This document shows, one piece after another, positions 9,993 through 22,935 of a stretch of DNA of 64,000 bases. The position numbers and the translations under genes are program-made. The stretch lies in the NCBI GenBank assembly GCA_954871525.1, contig OX940861.1, forward strand, positions 40,685,201 to 40,749,200. Direction: 5' to 3'. Numbering within the stretch: position 1 is the first letter of the stretch; every line of letters starts with the position of its first letter. Source of the DNA: Parietaria judaica (lineage: Eukaryota; Streptophyta; Magnoliopsida; Rosales; Urticaceae). The notes beneath the pieces were generated by a model. That model had not been told where the DNA came from and made no database searches. It saw nothing but the letters and a program-made list of their open reading frames with translations.

Positions 9993-12383
9993 TTAATTTT
10001 ATTATTAGCTTCATAATACAAATATTTCCAATTCTTGATCATCCAAAGACTAATTCCGCCCAAGTTAAGTTTATGTCCGTTAAGCTAGAAACACTTCTTT
10101 GTTTTTAGTTAAATACGAGGAATATAACCCGCGCGTTACGGCGGTTTTTTTTTTTCTTAACAAGAGAAATTTGATAGTTTGTCTTTTTTTGTGTATATAG
10201 TTTTTAAGTAATTTGATTTTTTTTTGTTCGTCAATCTTTTTTATGATTAATTACATGATATATATATATGTAATTAGACAAAAACAGTCGTTTATGTAAC
10301 ATGATTATCTCTTCTTAAAGTCTTTACATCCCATAAAGATTGGTATTGATTTTCAAATGGAAGTGTTCCTCGTATACATATTTATATATGCATGTACATA
10401 TATAAATATGTATATATATATATATATACCTACATACAGATGTATCATTCCACTAATAAGTGTTTGACATACATTTCAAAAATGCTATAGTGTGTTGGGC
10501 TGCCTTTTGCAATTGCATAATTTAATTAAGATAAATAGTCAATTCTTATAAGTATCACAAATTAATCAAATTATGTTTGTAAACAATTCATAGTGAGATC
10601 GTAAGTTTGTGGCTCACAAATCTGTAGATCTCAAATTTTTCAATATTTTCTTATTACTTTTGGAGAACCAATAAAAAAGTATACTTGAAAAAAGTTAAAG
10701 CGTACTTTTCAAAACATGGAATATTTTAGCACGTTGGAATAGTTTCTTTTCCATAAAAAAAAAAAAAAGAGTGCATCACAAAAATACAAAATGAGATATT
10801 TTCACCTATATCCAGTAATGCATAGTAAGAAAAAAATTCAATCACAATCTTCTATTGCAAATTTTGTTTGTAAAATATGAGGGTTTTCACACACACAAAA
10901 ATTGACATTAAATGACCCCATTCTATTTAAAACCGCAGAAACACTGTGGCCATGCCACATACCGCACAAAACACATAACTACCTATAAAAATCCATAAAA
11001 ACCCGATAATTTTTCCCTTTCGAATCAAATTTACTAATAAATAAGAAAAAATTATATACTATTATTTTACAAAAACCTCATCGATGTACCCATCGTTTTT
11101 GCAGTATAATATCGGATCAACACCCTGAATAAACAGTTTCAACACCATAAAGAGGACTTCATAATTTTTTCGGATCAACACCATAAACAGTTTCAAAACC
11201 TTCAATGAAACTCAAAAACTTCATAATTTTGCTGAGAAACTAACAATCAACAGCAATCGTAAGTTATTGCTTCATTGATTTGCAATCATTTCAGCCAAAA
11301 AAGAAGAAGAAAAAGAAAATAATCGTAGAATCTCAAAAGAACCATTATACGGATACATACAAAGCTACATCTATGCGTACACGTATCGAATCTAAAAAGC
11401 TCAAAATACCTTGGATTAACACAGAATGCAGCCTCCGAAGAATCTTGACTATAACGTATCTGAAATCTGAGCAAAGCACGTGAGAGATAAGAATTTGAAA
11501 TCATATCAATACTTCACCATAGTCAAAACTACAAATCCAAAAAATGAATTTGAAATGCGGGAAACAATTTAAAGATGATCTATGGTTAGTCGGAGCCTAG
11601 TAAACACAACAAATCAAAGGCTAATATCCAAACATCAAACACATCGTCGATTTTTCTGTCTCGTTTGCACGAATCTAAGAACAAACAAACACTGCAACAC
11701 AAACACATGTTTGGTCCTCAAATTAATTAATAGTTACCTTGAAGGTCGAAGATTGAGTCAAAACCAAACCCCATAAATTCTCTCTCGTGATCTTGATCAA
11801 TCTGAGACTACGTAGAAGATTCAACCACACTATGAGGTCAAAAGACCAAGCCCAAATAAATATCGAACACTTGTGAGTTGTGACAAATGAAGAGCAAAAC
11901 ACTTGTAAATTTTTAATTGAGTAGATAAATATTGTAGAAACTAATTGTAATATCAGAAAATACTTTTATTATATATTTTTCTTTATTATCATCTTGAACT
12001 TTCAATGATAATAAACTAAGTAGTATATTTTTATTTGTGGCTTACGCCACAATATAAATATTTGCTCAACTATTTTTTTTATGTAAATATACATGATGTT
12101 TTGAACGTGGGTTTTATATTTTTTTTTATTTAAGACTACATTTTTTTAACATTATCTAATTATATATATAGTTAACCTTATCCTTAACGATTTCATTTGT
12201 TTCCTTTTTACCATATATATATATATATATATAATTAATGATAATTTATCAACCTCATCCTATGTGTTAGCTTAAATTTGTTTATATATCATCCACTACC
12301 TGTTATTCGTTCCTTTCACACACACTTGCAACCTTTTAATTGGTTAGATATTTACTGTAGTTTAAAAACACTCTCAATTAATT
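9993..12383. other. AT-rich intergenic DNA, no supported gene
   Basis: Only short TA runs (near 10410-10430, 12160-12180 and 12212-12235) and A/T homopolymers stand out. The few open frames here are under 75 codons and have no recognisable motif. Confidence 0.5.
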
Positions 12384-12660
12384 ATAGGACCATGTTAGTT
12401 TTTTTTTAGGGAGACACGTGTTGGGATTAAAAGCATAACATGTGCAATTTTTCAATTGGTGAAATAGTTACAGTAGTAGCTACAGTGTTTTGGGGCTTCC
12501 TTTTAGTTATATAGGATAATAGGACCATTTTAGTTTTTTTTAGGGAGACACGTGTTGGGGTTAAAAGCATAACATGTGCAATTTTTCAATTGGTGAAATA
12601 GTTACTGTAGTAGCTACAGTGTTTTTGGGCTTCCTTTTAATTATATAGGATAATTGGTCC
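12384..12660. repeat. 145-bp direct duplication
   Basis: A block containing agggagacacgtgttgg, aaaagcataacatgtgcaat and gtagtagctacagtgtttt occurs twice, starting near 12384 and 12529. There are only a handful of differences between copies. Both copies end in ttatataggataat. Confidence 0.9.
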
Positions 12661-12689
12661 CAACTCATATTATAATCTATAATCTTACT

Positions 12690-13085
12690 AGAAATTCCGT
12701 ATTAATAGAACGTTGCGAATGATGCTCCTGTTTGCCAGTTCCGGATTGGAATGTAAGGAATTCCATATACGAACATTTGTAGTCAATTTGATCAGCTTGA
12801 TAGCAAAGAGAGTCCTATTGTCGCTCGCTTCCGTCCGTCTTCACAAAAAGTAGCGAGACTTTGAAATGATCGGTTCTTTCTTTCACCTTCGTGACATGAG
12901 CATTGAGATAGGATCTATCGGGCCGGTCTAGATCACTTACGAACGAAGGCCTCACGCTCGATATGGCAATGAGATCTCCAACTTCATAAGCCAACGTGTT
13001 GCTCTCATTTCCATCGCCTTTCGGTACATCTATCTCGTAGAGCAAATCTTTCAGAGGCTTGTAGTCTTTAAGATTGTCTGAGGGA
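12690..13085 (-). pseudogene. Fragment of a SEN1/MAA3-like superfamily 1 helicase
   Basis: The minus strand encodes YKPLKDLLYEIDVPKGDG, then YEVGDLIAISSVRP and DLDRPDRSYLNAHV. After a frameshift near 12825 it continues RTLFAIKLIKLTTNVRIWNSL. This is the region just before the helicase core in plant SEN1-like RNA/DNA helicases (MAGATAMA 3 relatives), where a GDLI-(A)-RP motif precedes TTN-RIW. The Walker motifs and the rest of the roughly 1000-residue protein are absent. It is a short relic, flanked on the low-coordinate side by the 145-bp duplication. Confidence 0.6.
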
Positions 13086-13750
13086 TCCTATTTCCGAAAA
13101 CAGATCAAGTACTAGGATTCCGATGCAAAAACAAAAGGAATGCTCTTCACCTACCAATCAAAAAAACAATAAACAGAAATAAAACAAACATGAAACATCA
13201 CATTACCATGTCATAGAATCAAATGATCAAACTAACACCACTTATTCCAATATAAGCGAATCTATTATACTTTTAAAAGATTGTCAAAATATACTCATAA
13301 AGTGTAAACGAGCAGGCTTGACCCGCCCCGTTCAATGTGCAGGGCGAGTTTAGGAAGAGACATCAAGGCCCACCCCCGCCTATGGACCCGAACTAACAAT
13401 GTCACGGAGCGTGGCAGGGGCAGGCTTTTACGAGTCGAATTTAGTGGGCTTTTACGGATCGAATTTAATGGGTTTTTCACTACCAAAATGAGTTAGATTT
13501 TTATACGGGGAGAGATAAATATTTACGAAACCATTTTATTAAGCATTTGACAAGATATTTTGTGCCTTTAACGAACAATAACACAACTTTTTTTTTGTGT
13601 TTTCTCGATATTCGAATACTTATGCTGAAAGTCCAGTAATGTAATGTAAATAAAATTCAATCAGATAATTAGAAATTAAAACACATTCTTCGATTAAAAA
13701 AATGAGAATTTAAACTAATTCGAGAGAAAAGTAACAATACAATAAATTAT

Positions 13751-14755
13751 GGGCATTATAGCGTAATAGCCAAATAGAAAGTTGATATTTGCTAAATAGC
13801 CAACTTTTGGTTTATATTTATTCATAGTCAATTAACCATGTTAATTACTATAAAATGACTTATATACCCTTAAATATCACATTTATACATTCTGATTTTA
13901 ATATCCAATTATAATTAACAGGATTCTTTTCCACTAATTCATAATTCGAATTTTAATTTTAGTATTAAATTAAATATAAATTTATATTTGAAATTAAAAA
14001 TCCCTAAAATTAGGGAATACAAAATTTGAAGCACTTTTCTTTCGTAAGCATACAAGCGAGAAAAACTTTGACCTAGCCATTCGTCCGACCACCTCGCCGA
14101 CTTCAATCAGCTTTCATTCACGACGATTTTCCCAGCTTCCATTCACGGAGATTTTTTCACGGCATTCGACCATTGTCGACTTCAACCATTCCAATCGTAA
14201 ATAAACCAAAAAATCAGAATTACCAACTGATAATACTTGTCTATATACATTCATAAACTGTTAATACTTGGCTATATACATATATAAACTGGTAATACTT
14301 GTTAATATACCTTTATAAACTGTTAATACTTGTTTATATACATATATAAACTGGTAACACAACTATATTTTAATTATCAAACCTATTTTCTAAAGATTAT
14401 GTATTTATTTACAAAATCTTTTATATGTTTAATATTTAAAAAAATATCAATATTAATATCAAAGTAGTTACAAATTTATACGTGGCTAAAATTAAGGATA
14501 TTTCCTATTTAATTTTAGAAAATTAAATCGAGATATTCTAGGGAGCAATTTTTTAAACACGTATTTTTGGTATATTAACCGTTGATTCGTTAGAATTTAA
14601 ATCGTATAAAGAAAGATAATTAAAAGGGTATAATAGGAATAAAAATTTATATTAAAATGCCACCTCATACATATTGGCTATTTTAGAAAACTAAAGTAAA
14701 TGTTGGCTATTTTGCTAATCAAACGTTTCTATTTGGCTATTTGGAGAAATTTCTC
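13751..14755. mobile_element. MULE-type element, 1005 bp, exact 9-bp TSD
   Basis: The direct repeat ataaattat flanks both ends (13742-13750 and 14756-14764). The termini are inverted: left gtaatagccaaatagaaag...gctaaatagccaac, right (reverse complement) ccaaatagccaaatagaaac...caaaatagccaac. The 9-bp TSD and long TIRs fit Mutator-like elements. The interior has a short CG-rich patch (14040-14190) and a 31-bp tandem repeat but no transposase. Its ends are related to the 8.3-kb element. Confidence 0.8.
14225..14352. repeat. 31-bp tandem repeat, four copies, inside the MULE
   Basis: The unit aactg(a/t)taatacttg followed by tatatacat(at/tc)ataa repeats at 14225, 14256, 14287 and 14318, with few changes. 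Confidence 0.9.
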
Positions 14756-14941
14756 ATAAATTATTAATAAAAGAAATAAGTTAAATTCCTCCACGAACTC
14801 TTTCATAAAATCTAATGTTGTAACTGATTACTTCATTGTAAAACTAAAATTAAAATCAGCGAATGTTCAAATCAATTAGTTAATTTTAAAATTGATTAAT
14901 GAAGTTCAAATTGTTTAATTAAAAAGTTAGAGAACTACATA

Positions 14942-14943
<2 letters not shown>

Positions 14944-14976
<33 letters not shown>
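14944..14976. repeat. (TA)n microsatellite
   Basis: An uninterrupted TA run inside the hAT-like element. Confidence 0.95.
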
Positions 14977-14979
<3 letters not shown>

Positions 14980-15114
14980 AATTAACAAATTATGTAATAT
15001 AAAGATAATTTTTAAATTCTATGACAATAAAATATCTAGAGTAATTTTTTATATATATTTTTTCATTAGTCTTAGTATTACAACTTAATAGATTTTTTAA
15101 TATAAAAATATGGT

Positions 15115-15220
15115 TTATGTGGGCTTAAACGGGACGGGGCAGGTTGACAATAGGGCGAGTTTATGTGGGCTTAAATGGGACGGGGCAGGTTGACAATAGG
15201 GCGAGTTTATGTGGGCTTTA
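15115..15220. repeat. 46-bp tandem repeat near the hAT-like terminus
   Basis: The unit ttatgtgggcttaaa followed by gggacggggcaggttgacaa and tagggcgag recurs at 15115, 15161 and, partially, 15207. Subterminal short repeats are common in hAT elements. Confidence 0.9.
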
Positions 15221-15494
15221 GGGCGGGCTTTTGAACGGGGTGGGACAGGCTTTTAGGCTGGGCAAGGCAGGTTCGGAGCGGGCCGAGGAAAACATAACCC
15301 AACCTACTCTTTTTTATAGGGGCGAGCCTAGCCCGACCCACAAAAAATTGAACGGGGCGAGGCAAACCTTTTTTTTTTACGAGTCAATGTGGGTGCGTCT
15401 GGGCCCCGGCCCGGGCCAACTGACACCTCTACTAGATTCATATACTAACTTTAATTTGTTAATGATTTTCCATTAAGTAAAATTTGGAGTATAT

Positions 15495-16098
15495 TTGTTC
15501 TAAATATCTGGATATGTCGTTGATATATCAACGACGTGCCCAGAAAATGAGAAGCGCGAAACGACATTTGCAGGAAATCGATATATCCATTTCTTCTCAT
15601 TTATCCGTCGGCAAGCGATATATCCGTAAAATGGAGAGTGCGAAACAACATCGATATTGGCATTTAGAACCATGCTTCGTATTTATATTCGTACTTCGTA
15701 CTGTATGTTCATATTTATGCTCGTACTCTATGACTTTATTATGATACATAGCTTATTTTATGTTATGCTCACATTATGTTATCAGTTATGACTTTTCTGT
15801 TATATGTTTGTGTTATATTATGATTTATGAGTGTGTTTTCTAGGTTATAACTATGTGTCATATTCATTAAATCAATTTAAAAACTATATAAAAATATGAT
15901 TGAAATACTAAAAATATTTTCTGGAATATCCGTCGATATTTCGATAGGCAAGCGATATATCTGTGAAATTTATGCGGTATTATCGGCAAGCGATATATCA
16001 ATTTCTTCGAATTTATCCATAAATATCGGCATCGGCAAGCGATATATCCGTAAAATGAAGAGTGCGAAACGAAATCGATATCGATATCTAGAACCTTG
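15495..16098. mobile_element. hAT-like MITE, 'CAAGGTTCTAAAT' family, reverse orientation
   Basis: The right end reads tctagaaccttg, the reverse complement of the caaggttctaga terminus seen at 44.95 and 47.17 kb. The words ggcaagcgatatatccgt, aaaatg(g/a)agagtgcg and aacatcgatat appear twice inside (15611 and 16033). The left end, gttctaaatatctgga, is a worn inverted partner. No exact TSD was found. Confidence 0.5.
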
Positions 16099-16305
16099 AC
16101 AAACTCCATTAGTCCACTTGTCATGTGTCCGTGGGTCCCATCTCTCACCTTTTTCTCTCCGTCCATGAAGTATACGTTAACATGACTAGTAATTATTGAC
16201 GACATAATAACTTAAATTATGATCATTTATTAAAGTTATTTTTGCTGCAAATAAAGAAAAAATTGAGGGAAAATATAAAACGGTATATAATATGCTTTTT
16301 TATAA

Positions 16306-16771
16306 GGGTTAATGACGGCAAATATACTCAAAGTTTGGTCAAAGACTCGTGTACCCAAAGTTTAAAAGTGGTGGCAAAAATACTCAAAGTTGCATTTGGG
16401 GAGTTGACCACTCCATTCTCGTAACGCCGTTAACTTACCCGTTAACTCTGGCCACGTGGACAAACATGGGTTGCCGACATAACAATTTTTGCCACCTGGA
16501 CGAGCCCACATCAGCCTCGTTTACGACAAAACAACAAATTAAACTCCTAATTGTTACTATTTAATACAACTAATTGAGCCCCTAATGATTACACTTAACA
16601 AAACAGATTTGTCCTCGTGGCCAGAGTAAGCGGGTAAGTTAAAGGTGTTACAAGAATGGAGTGGTTAACTTCCCAAATACGACTTTGGTTATTTTTGCCG
16701 CCAATTTTAAACTTTGAGTACACAAGGGGTTCTTTGACCAAACTTTGGGTATTTTTACTGTCATTAACCCC
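16306..16771. mobile_element. Foldback MULE-MITE, 466 bp, 9-bp TSD
   Basis: It begins gggttaatgacggcaaata and ends actgtcattaacccc, with inverted arms of about 200 bp sharing tttggtcaaagactcgtg and gagttgaccactccattctc. Flanking tttttataa (16297-16305 and 16772-16780) is an exact 9-bp direct repeat. It is a close relative of the element at 51.46 kb. Confidence 0.85.
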
Positions 16772-17520
16772 TTTTTATAATGATAAGATTACAAAAGTTA
16801 GAACCTCCGTAAGCTTTTCAGTTCTAAATTAATATTATTTAGACCTTAAAATTAATTATGTTATCAAAATTAGTAATTTATCTAATATTAAATTTAATAA
16901 TGTTAAATCAAATCGGAATAAAAAATATTATTGAATTGAAGTTATTAATTTATGACGGTTCCATTGTAATTATTCACTATTAGCAATAAAAACTAAATTT
17001 TAATAATTTTATCAATTTTGTTCTCAATAAATAATATTTAAAAAAATTAAGCCTAAAAATATTATAAGCTTGACTTATACTACGATATCCAACATATTTC
17101 AAATTTTATTTTGGTGTGACAAAAATATAATTATGCCTTAAGAAATTTGGACCTTAGGGCAAGATCATTTTTTAGTTTTTGGAACTTTTGCCATGATAAA
17201 ATAAAATTTTAAAATTACGGTGACTTTTTTTGGTATTTTGGAACTATTGCCATGACAAAATGAGATTTGGAATATGTAGCATATAAAGTGGTACTTCTTG
17301 GTACTTTTGTCACAAATAACCTCTAATACATTCTTTATGTTCATCAAATATAAAGATACAACTCAAGAGTATTTAGCTTAGACTATTATCAATCAAAGCA
17401 TCATCATGCATGAAGATTCATATTTCAAATATCATCACTATTCTAAGAAGATAAGGGAATTGAGTACGTAGTGTGAAAAGCGAAGCCAAATAATTAACAA
17501 ACAACACTCAAACTTGTTCA
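16772..17520. other. AT-rich spacer downstream of the P450 gene
   Basis: No gene is seen. The part nearest 17520 would hold the P450 3' UTR on the minus strand. Words such as ttttggaacttttgccatga repeat imperfectly near 17175 and 17235. Confidence 0.4.
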
Positions 17521-18158
17521 TCAGCGACCACTTTTGTAGAACTCCGAAGCAGACAGCCTCGGAGTTCGGACGACGATCAAGGGCTCGCGCTTCTTCTCAA
17601 CGATTCCGAACACGCATGACATATCGAGCTTCTTGCCAGAAGGCAGTTTCCAGTTAAAACAATGCAAGAGTGAAGCCAACACGTAGTGCATGACCCTGTC
17701 GGCCAGCGGAATCCCCACACATATTCGTCTCCCTGACCCGAACGGAATGTATCTGAAGTCTTTGCCAGAGAAGTCAAATCTGCCAGCGTCTCCGTCCAAA
17801 AACCTCTCGGGTCTGAACTCCGACGGGTCAGCCCAGCTGTTGGGATCTCTATGTATCGCCCACGCGTTGATGAAGATCTTGGCGCCTTGGGGAATGCTGA
17901 ACCCGCCTATTACCCTGGATTCACTAGGGGTGCGTGGCACGAGCAAAGGAAACGGCGGGTAAGGCGGAGAGTCTCTTTGACGACGGCCCTGAGACGGGTT
18001 AATCTGCTCAAGTGGTGCTCTTCCACCATGTTGTTCAGCCCCACCACTTGCGCTAGCTCTTCTTGCACTTTCTCCATCTCTTCCGGGTGCCCGATAAGCT
18101 CGGCCATTGCCCATTCCACGGTCGCTACTGTCGTGTCGGCCCCGCCGATCATGACATC
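17521..18158 (-). CDS. P450 exon 3: I-helix to heme loop, with frameshift
   Basis: It starts after atacag with DVMIGGADTTVATVEWAMAE (I-helix oxygen-activation site) and continues HPEEMEKVQEELAQVVG to AVVKETLRL. One base is then missing, and the frame must change for PFPLLVPRTP. The second part has FRPERFLDG, the heme loop FGSGRRICVG with its Cys ligand, and a normal C-terminus ending in TGA at 17521. Without the correction, translation stops about 10 residues after the shift and loses the heme-binding site. Confidence 0.85.
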
Positions 18159-18705
18159 CTGTATTTTAGTCCATGAATAACCAAGTTAATTACTAGATAC
18201 CTTCCATAGATCTCATGTAATTGGTCAACAAGATCAACTTTCAATATCCCAATACAAATCATTGAGGCATGGTTTTATTACATATTTTCTAAAAAAATAG
18301 AGAACAATTTTTATTTTTTAGAAATATGAGGAATCAAAATTTGAGGAACAAGTCGAGAGAGCTTCCGATCGGGCGTATCCGCTCCGAACTAGCAAGTCCG
18401 AAAATGGGCCCAACTAATAAATTTACTTTTAGTAAGTTAACTTCTATAATTAATATCATCTTGACTTACCAAATTTACCCTTGAAAAAAAAATACAAGTA
18501 TCAATCTGACCCGTAAAGCATATCATTTAATCAATTGTTACATCTAAAAAGTTACATATTTTAACATCTAAAATCATATTTCTTTAAGAGTAAATTTTCT
18601 TAACATATAAAAAGAAAGTACTTAATAATTTTAAGATAAAATTTATTAGTTTGAGATGAGAACATAATATATAAGAGTGAAAACAGAACAAACCAATAGG
18701 CGTAC

Positions 18706-19091
18706 CATTAGCATCCCTTTGATTTCTATAATGCTGACCAAGTCTGCCTCGTCTTCGCGTTCATTCAGCTCCAAAAGGAACTCTAGGAAGTCCTTCCTCT
18801 TCCTCTCACCACCATTCACCGCCATCATCGTCTTCTTGAGCTCGATGGCCGAATCAAACATGGCTCCGAACACGTTTGTCACCTTCCTCGCTTCACGCTC
18901 TATCCCTTGCACGTCGAGCCACGTCAGTGCAGGAAAAAGCTCGAAAAGGTTGGGCTTCGCAAGCACCACCATGAGCTCCGCCGCAGCCTTCCTGAACGCG
19001 TCCCGGTCGACCACGTTCCCAACCTCTTCTCCCCAAAACATGCTAAGCAGTGCGTTAAGTGTCGTATAGTACGCTGTTTTTCCAATATCAA
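18706..19091 (-). CDS. P450 exon 2: central helices
   Basis: It is entered after a tgtgcag acceptor and read as VDIGKTAYYTTLNALLSMFWG. It continues through AKPNLFELFPALTWLDVQG (the F/G-region pattern of A-type P450s) to SIIEIKGMLM. It leaves at ATG|gtacgc in phase 0. The frame is open throughout. The acceptor lies 60 bp from the edge of the copia insertion, so splicing of intron 1 must skip that element. Confidence 0.85.
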
Positions 19092-19150
19092 CTGCACATT
19101 TGGAACACAAAGACTGTTTGTCCTTCTTTTTCGTCAATGGTACAAATATA

Positions 19151-19781
19151 TGTAGAATAATATGTCTTCCTATTTTGATCAAGAGCTACCGAGAAGAAAA
19201 CAAAGGTAAGTAAACTATATGTATATTTTCAAGCATTTTGAAATTACCTGTTTATCTCCTTGATCTTAGAGAAACTCTTGAACAGATCCGTGGTTAAGAT
19301 CGAAGATCCGTGGCAAAATGCGAAGTTTCTGCAAAACAAAGATTAGAGCGAGAAAATCTGAGGCGTGTACGGTGACACTTTCCTTAAAGCAGATTCGCCC
19401 CCGCTACCGGCATGGCGTCGCTTCCCAGGATACAACGGAATAACTGTGGACCGAGTCCTCCGGCGAACTGAATTTCCAGAGAATCTCTATACCCATACTC
19501 GATCAAGAAAACGAAAAACCAAAGAAACCTTGAAAAAAAAACTCAGGCAAGTCTGAAAGGCATTGTAAATCGTTGTGTCTCGAATGAGAGTCAAAAACTG
19601 TATATATAGGGAGATTGTATTGATATCATATTGATTGCTTAATCAATTTTTCCTTAAACGTTTTTCTGACCAGGTTATTAAACACTGTCAAACGTTTTAT
19701 CTTCCACCATTACATATTGTCATTTAATGACAATAAAACCCTTATACGTTTTTGGGATTTCAATTTCATTTATATCCAACA
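19151..19781 (-). repeat. 3' LTR of the copia element
   Basis: This is the low-coordinate LTR, which is the 3' copy because the element reads leftward. A TATA-like ctatatataca lies near 19600-19616. The 63-codon open frame present in both LTRs on the opposite strand is not a gene. Confidence 0.92.
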
Positions 19782-20400
19782 ATCCCCCACATAAAAGAAA
19801 TTGACATCTCACTCTAGACAACACAACACAACACAAAACAAAACAAAATAAATAAAATAAAACAAAAACAAATTGGGTAATAGAGATAAGCGGTCGAATT
19901 CTGCATAGGATAGGTAGGCATTTACCTTTGAACCTTCCCTTATGAAAATATATCTTCCTTACTGGTGACCAGTAGACGTGATGTCTTTGAACTGTTCGAC
20001 CTTCGTGTAAGGTAAGAACATATCTCACACAGAATTGTCCTTCTAAAATTCAGTTCTCATTATTGTGTTCATTCATGGTCTTAGACACCATCTGGTTCTG
20101 CGAGAGTTTACGGACCTTGCGCCCCTAACAATTCCGCTGAAGCGACCCCACTTCACTCTAACATAGGTGATTTCTTACTTGAGAGCATCTAGCATCTCTT
20201 ATGCTTTTATCATATTTCAAACATGTAAGATAATCATTAAAAGCCTTTGCTTATCCTAAAACCATTTTAATCACTGTTTTCATCAAAGGAATGGACTTAG
20301 GGTGTTACCCCCACAGTGATGCGTTAAAGCATCATACAGGTACGTTGTCCCGTTGAACCTAATTCTTGGGATCTCCAGTCATTTAGGTTGGGTTTCACTG

Positions 20401-20515
20401 TCAAGACTTCATTTCTAAATGGGCTTGAGTCTCATTCCCCTTTTTTGATACATCAACTAACTCTCGTTCTTTAACCAATTTGGTTAGTGGATCCACAATT
20501 ATATCATATGACATT
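20401..20515 (-). pseudogene. copia RNase H C-terminal tail
   Basis: The minus-strand translation IIVDPLTKLVKERELVD ends at a TGA near 20401. It matches the conserved DPLTK close of copia RNase H. Adjacent sequence (20100-20360) is the usual untranslated stretch before the polypurine tract. The upstream catalytic part is not readable. Confidence 0.55.
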
Positions 20516-21203
20516 TGCTAGTCATTTTACGTTGAGAGTAGTTCCATAATTGTCTATAAATAGACTAACTATTGTACATGGTGGTTTTGTGCTTTCTCAT
20601 TTGCACTTTAATTCTTGTATAGCTTCAAGCAAAAAAAAAATCCAAGACTTTTCTTAGATATTTGATCACTTTGCTATATCGATTCAAGATAGTACCACAA
20701 TTTACCGTAAATCTTGTTAATTTACAGAGATTATTTTCTTTAACAGACCCCCACATTTTTGGTATTCTAGTCATTTCTTAAGAAGAGTGTTTTATATGTT
20801 CAACACTCTCCTTTACTATGTACCATTTATTAGTGAATTTATCATTTTGAGTACAAACTTACTAAATGATTCCAAATATTCACTAACCATGATTACTTCT
20901 AACCATATTCCAATAACATTGGCCTTCTCTTTGATAAGAGAAACTCCTCATATCGATTTACTTGCCACGTATTGGCTCAAGGATTTTCAGATTTTATCTT
21001 TACACAAATTTCACAATTGTGCACCATTTCCTTTAACATCGTGTATTGGAATATGTTCCATGTTAATTAGTCTTCACAAAGCAACATAACTAACATGTTA
21101 TAACTCATCATGCCAAACCAAAATTTGAGCATAAACTAAAGACTTCATTTAATAATATAAATAGTCTTTAGGCTTTATATAAAAACCATTACAAACATGT
21201 GAA

Positions 21204-21659
21204 CTAAGTGACAACCATGACACTCATCTTCCACATACCATCCTTAACATATCCTTTACAGACAAACATTCCTGACTTTGACAAAACAACTTTGTCGGAC
21301 TCAAACACCATCTTGAATCCATGCTTGTTAAGTAGTGTTCCAGAAATTATATTTTTGCGAATGTCGGGAACAAACAAGACATTGTCCAACTTTAGCTCTT
21401 TTCCCGAGGTCATCTTTAGGGCTACCGTTCCTTGACCTTTGATATCCGAAGTTGCCGAATTGCCCATGTAGAGCTTTTCCCCCATTTCATTGAGCTTCAA
21501 CTCTTTGAAGACGGCCTTTTCACTACTGACATGACGGGTGGCCCCCGTATCAATCCACCACTCTTTCGGGTTGGGTTCGAGCATGTTGACTTCAGAAGTC
21601 ACCGCTGACAGATTCTCATTGTTCAACATCTCATTTTTCATTTTTGAACTGTTTTTCAA
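21204..21659 (-). pseudogene. copia protease region (remnant of pol)
   Basis: The 151-codon frame contains EWWIDTGATRHVS, with DTGA as the aspartic protease active site, then VPDIRKNIISGTLLNKHGF and KSGMFVCKGYVKDGMW. This is the standard retropepsin-to-pre-integrase order of copia polyproteins. No integrase or reverse transcriptase follows in an open frame. Confidence 0.8.
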
Positions 21660-22935
21660 AAATCAATTCAAACATATCAGTACCTCGATCAATAATCGGG
21701 TGTACAACTCAATCGATACTTTCGGAATTTCCGCATAATATTTTTTCAATAGATATCACTGTATATATTTGATTTCAACACCGATAAAAATTGAAAATCA
21801 TATAAATCAAACACATAATACAACCAGATTAATATCCGAGATTTGGCCACTAATACCATATATACTTAATATATTCAAAAACCATTAAGACATTACTTAA
21901 ATACCATCAACATGCCATTGATTTAATTCGAGCATAACATTCGTCAAATATTAAACATAATTAAAGGATAGAATTTAAAGAGCCGTAACTATCCTAACGG
22001 ATCAATACAGTAATATATATACATAGCATCATGGTATTTATTTCGTATAAGATTAATAGCCCAATAAAATATTCAAATTTCAAATTGCAATCAAAGTGCC
22101 ATAAATATCATTTCACATCGAACTAGGAATCATGTAGAACCTTTTTCTATATAGCTCTGTATGTCAGAAGCACAAAGCTCGAACATTATAATTAAATATG
22201 AATATATATATATAACATATATATTCGTAGACAATAGATTCTCAAGAATATTTTATTCGAAAACTCACTTGTAGAAAGACTCTACCATAAACAAATACTA
22301 ATTAAACATTAAACCAATATATAAACCACCAGAGATAAATATCAGATTTGACCAGTAATATATATATAGTATATATATAAAATAATATTTCCTTGATCGA
22401 CATATATTAAGCAAATATTATAACTTAACATCAACTGTGCCTTAATTGCATTAATGTTGTAAACAGATGTATATCTATATGGCACATTCCTTTTAAAAAG
22501 TAATCAAAATTCAAAAACCTTCTTTAAACAGTCCACTAAAAAATATTATAAAAATGATAAATCTCAAATATGCCAGCCAAAGAGCTATGCCTATCAAATC
22601 ATAGATTCTAAACCAACAACCAAAGCATTAAACCTCTAAACGTGTAGCAAGATTTAATGACTTCTAAAAATAATAATAAATAGAAACGCAGCTGGCAAAA
22701 ACCCTTCAACACACCAACTACCTATTCCCGAGACATTAGAATGATCGTTTCGAATTCCAACATGCATACTAAATAAAAAATACACGAATAAAAAAATAGA
22801 CACATTGAGAACTTGTAAAGTAACAATCAGAAAGGATTCGAGAGGCTTCTTCCTCAAGAATAAACCTCGTCTCTTCTTTCTTCTTCCTTAAATCTCTTAC
22901 AGAACAAAATAGAAAACGGAAATCTGCTTTAAGAT

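Larger units (their letters stand above)
13298..15431. mobile_element. hAT-like element with GGGCGGGC-rich ends
   Basis: The right terminus read inward is tagaggtgtcagttgg, followed by cggcccgg-type repeats. The left terminus is a worn equivalent, taaagtgtaaacgagcagg, followed by cccgccccgttcaa. TAGRGGTGTMAA ends with GC-rich subterminal words are typical of plant hAT elements. A convincing 8-bp TSD was not found (tatactca on the left and a similar tatactaa about 10 bp beyond the right end). A younger MULE sits inside. Confidence 0.45.
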
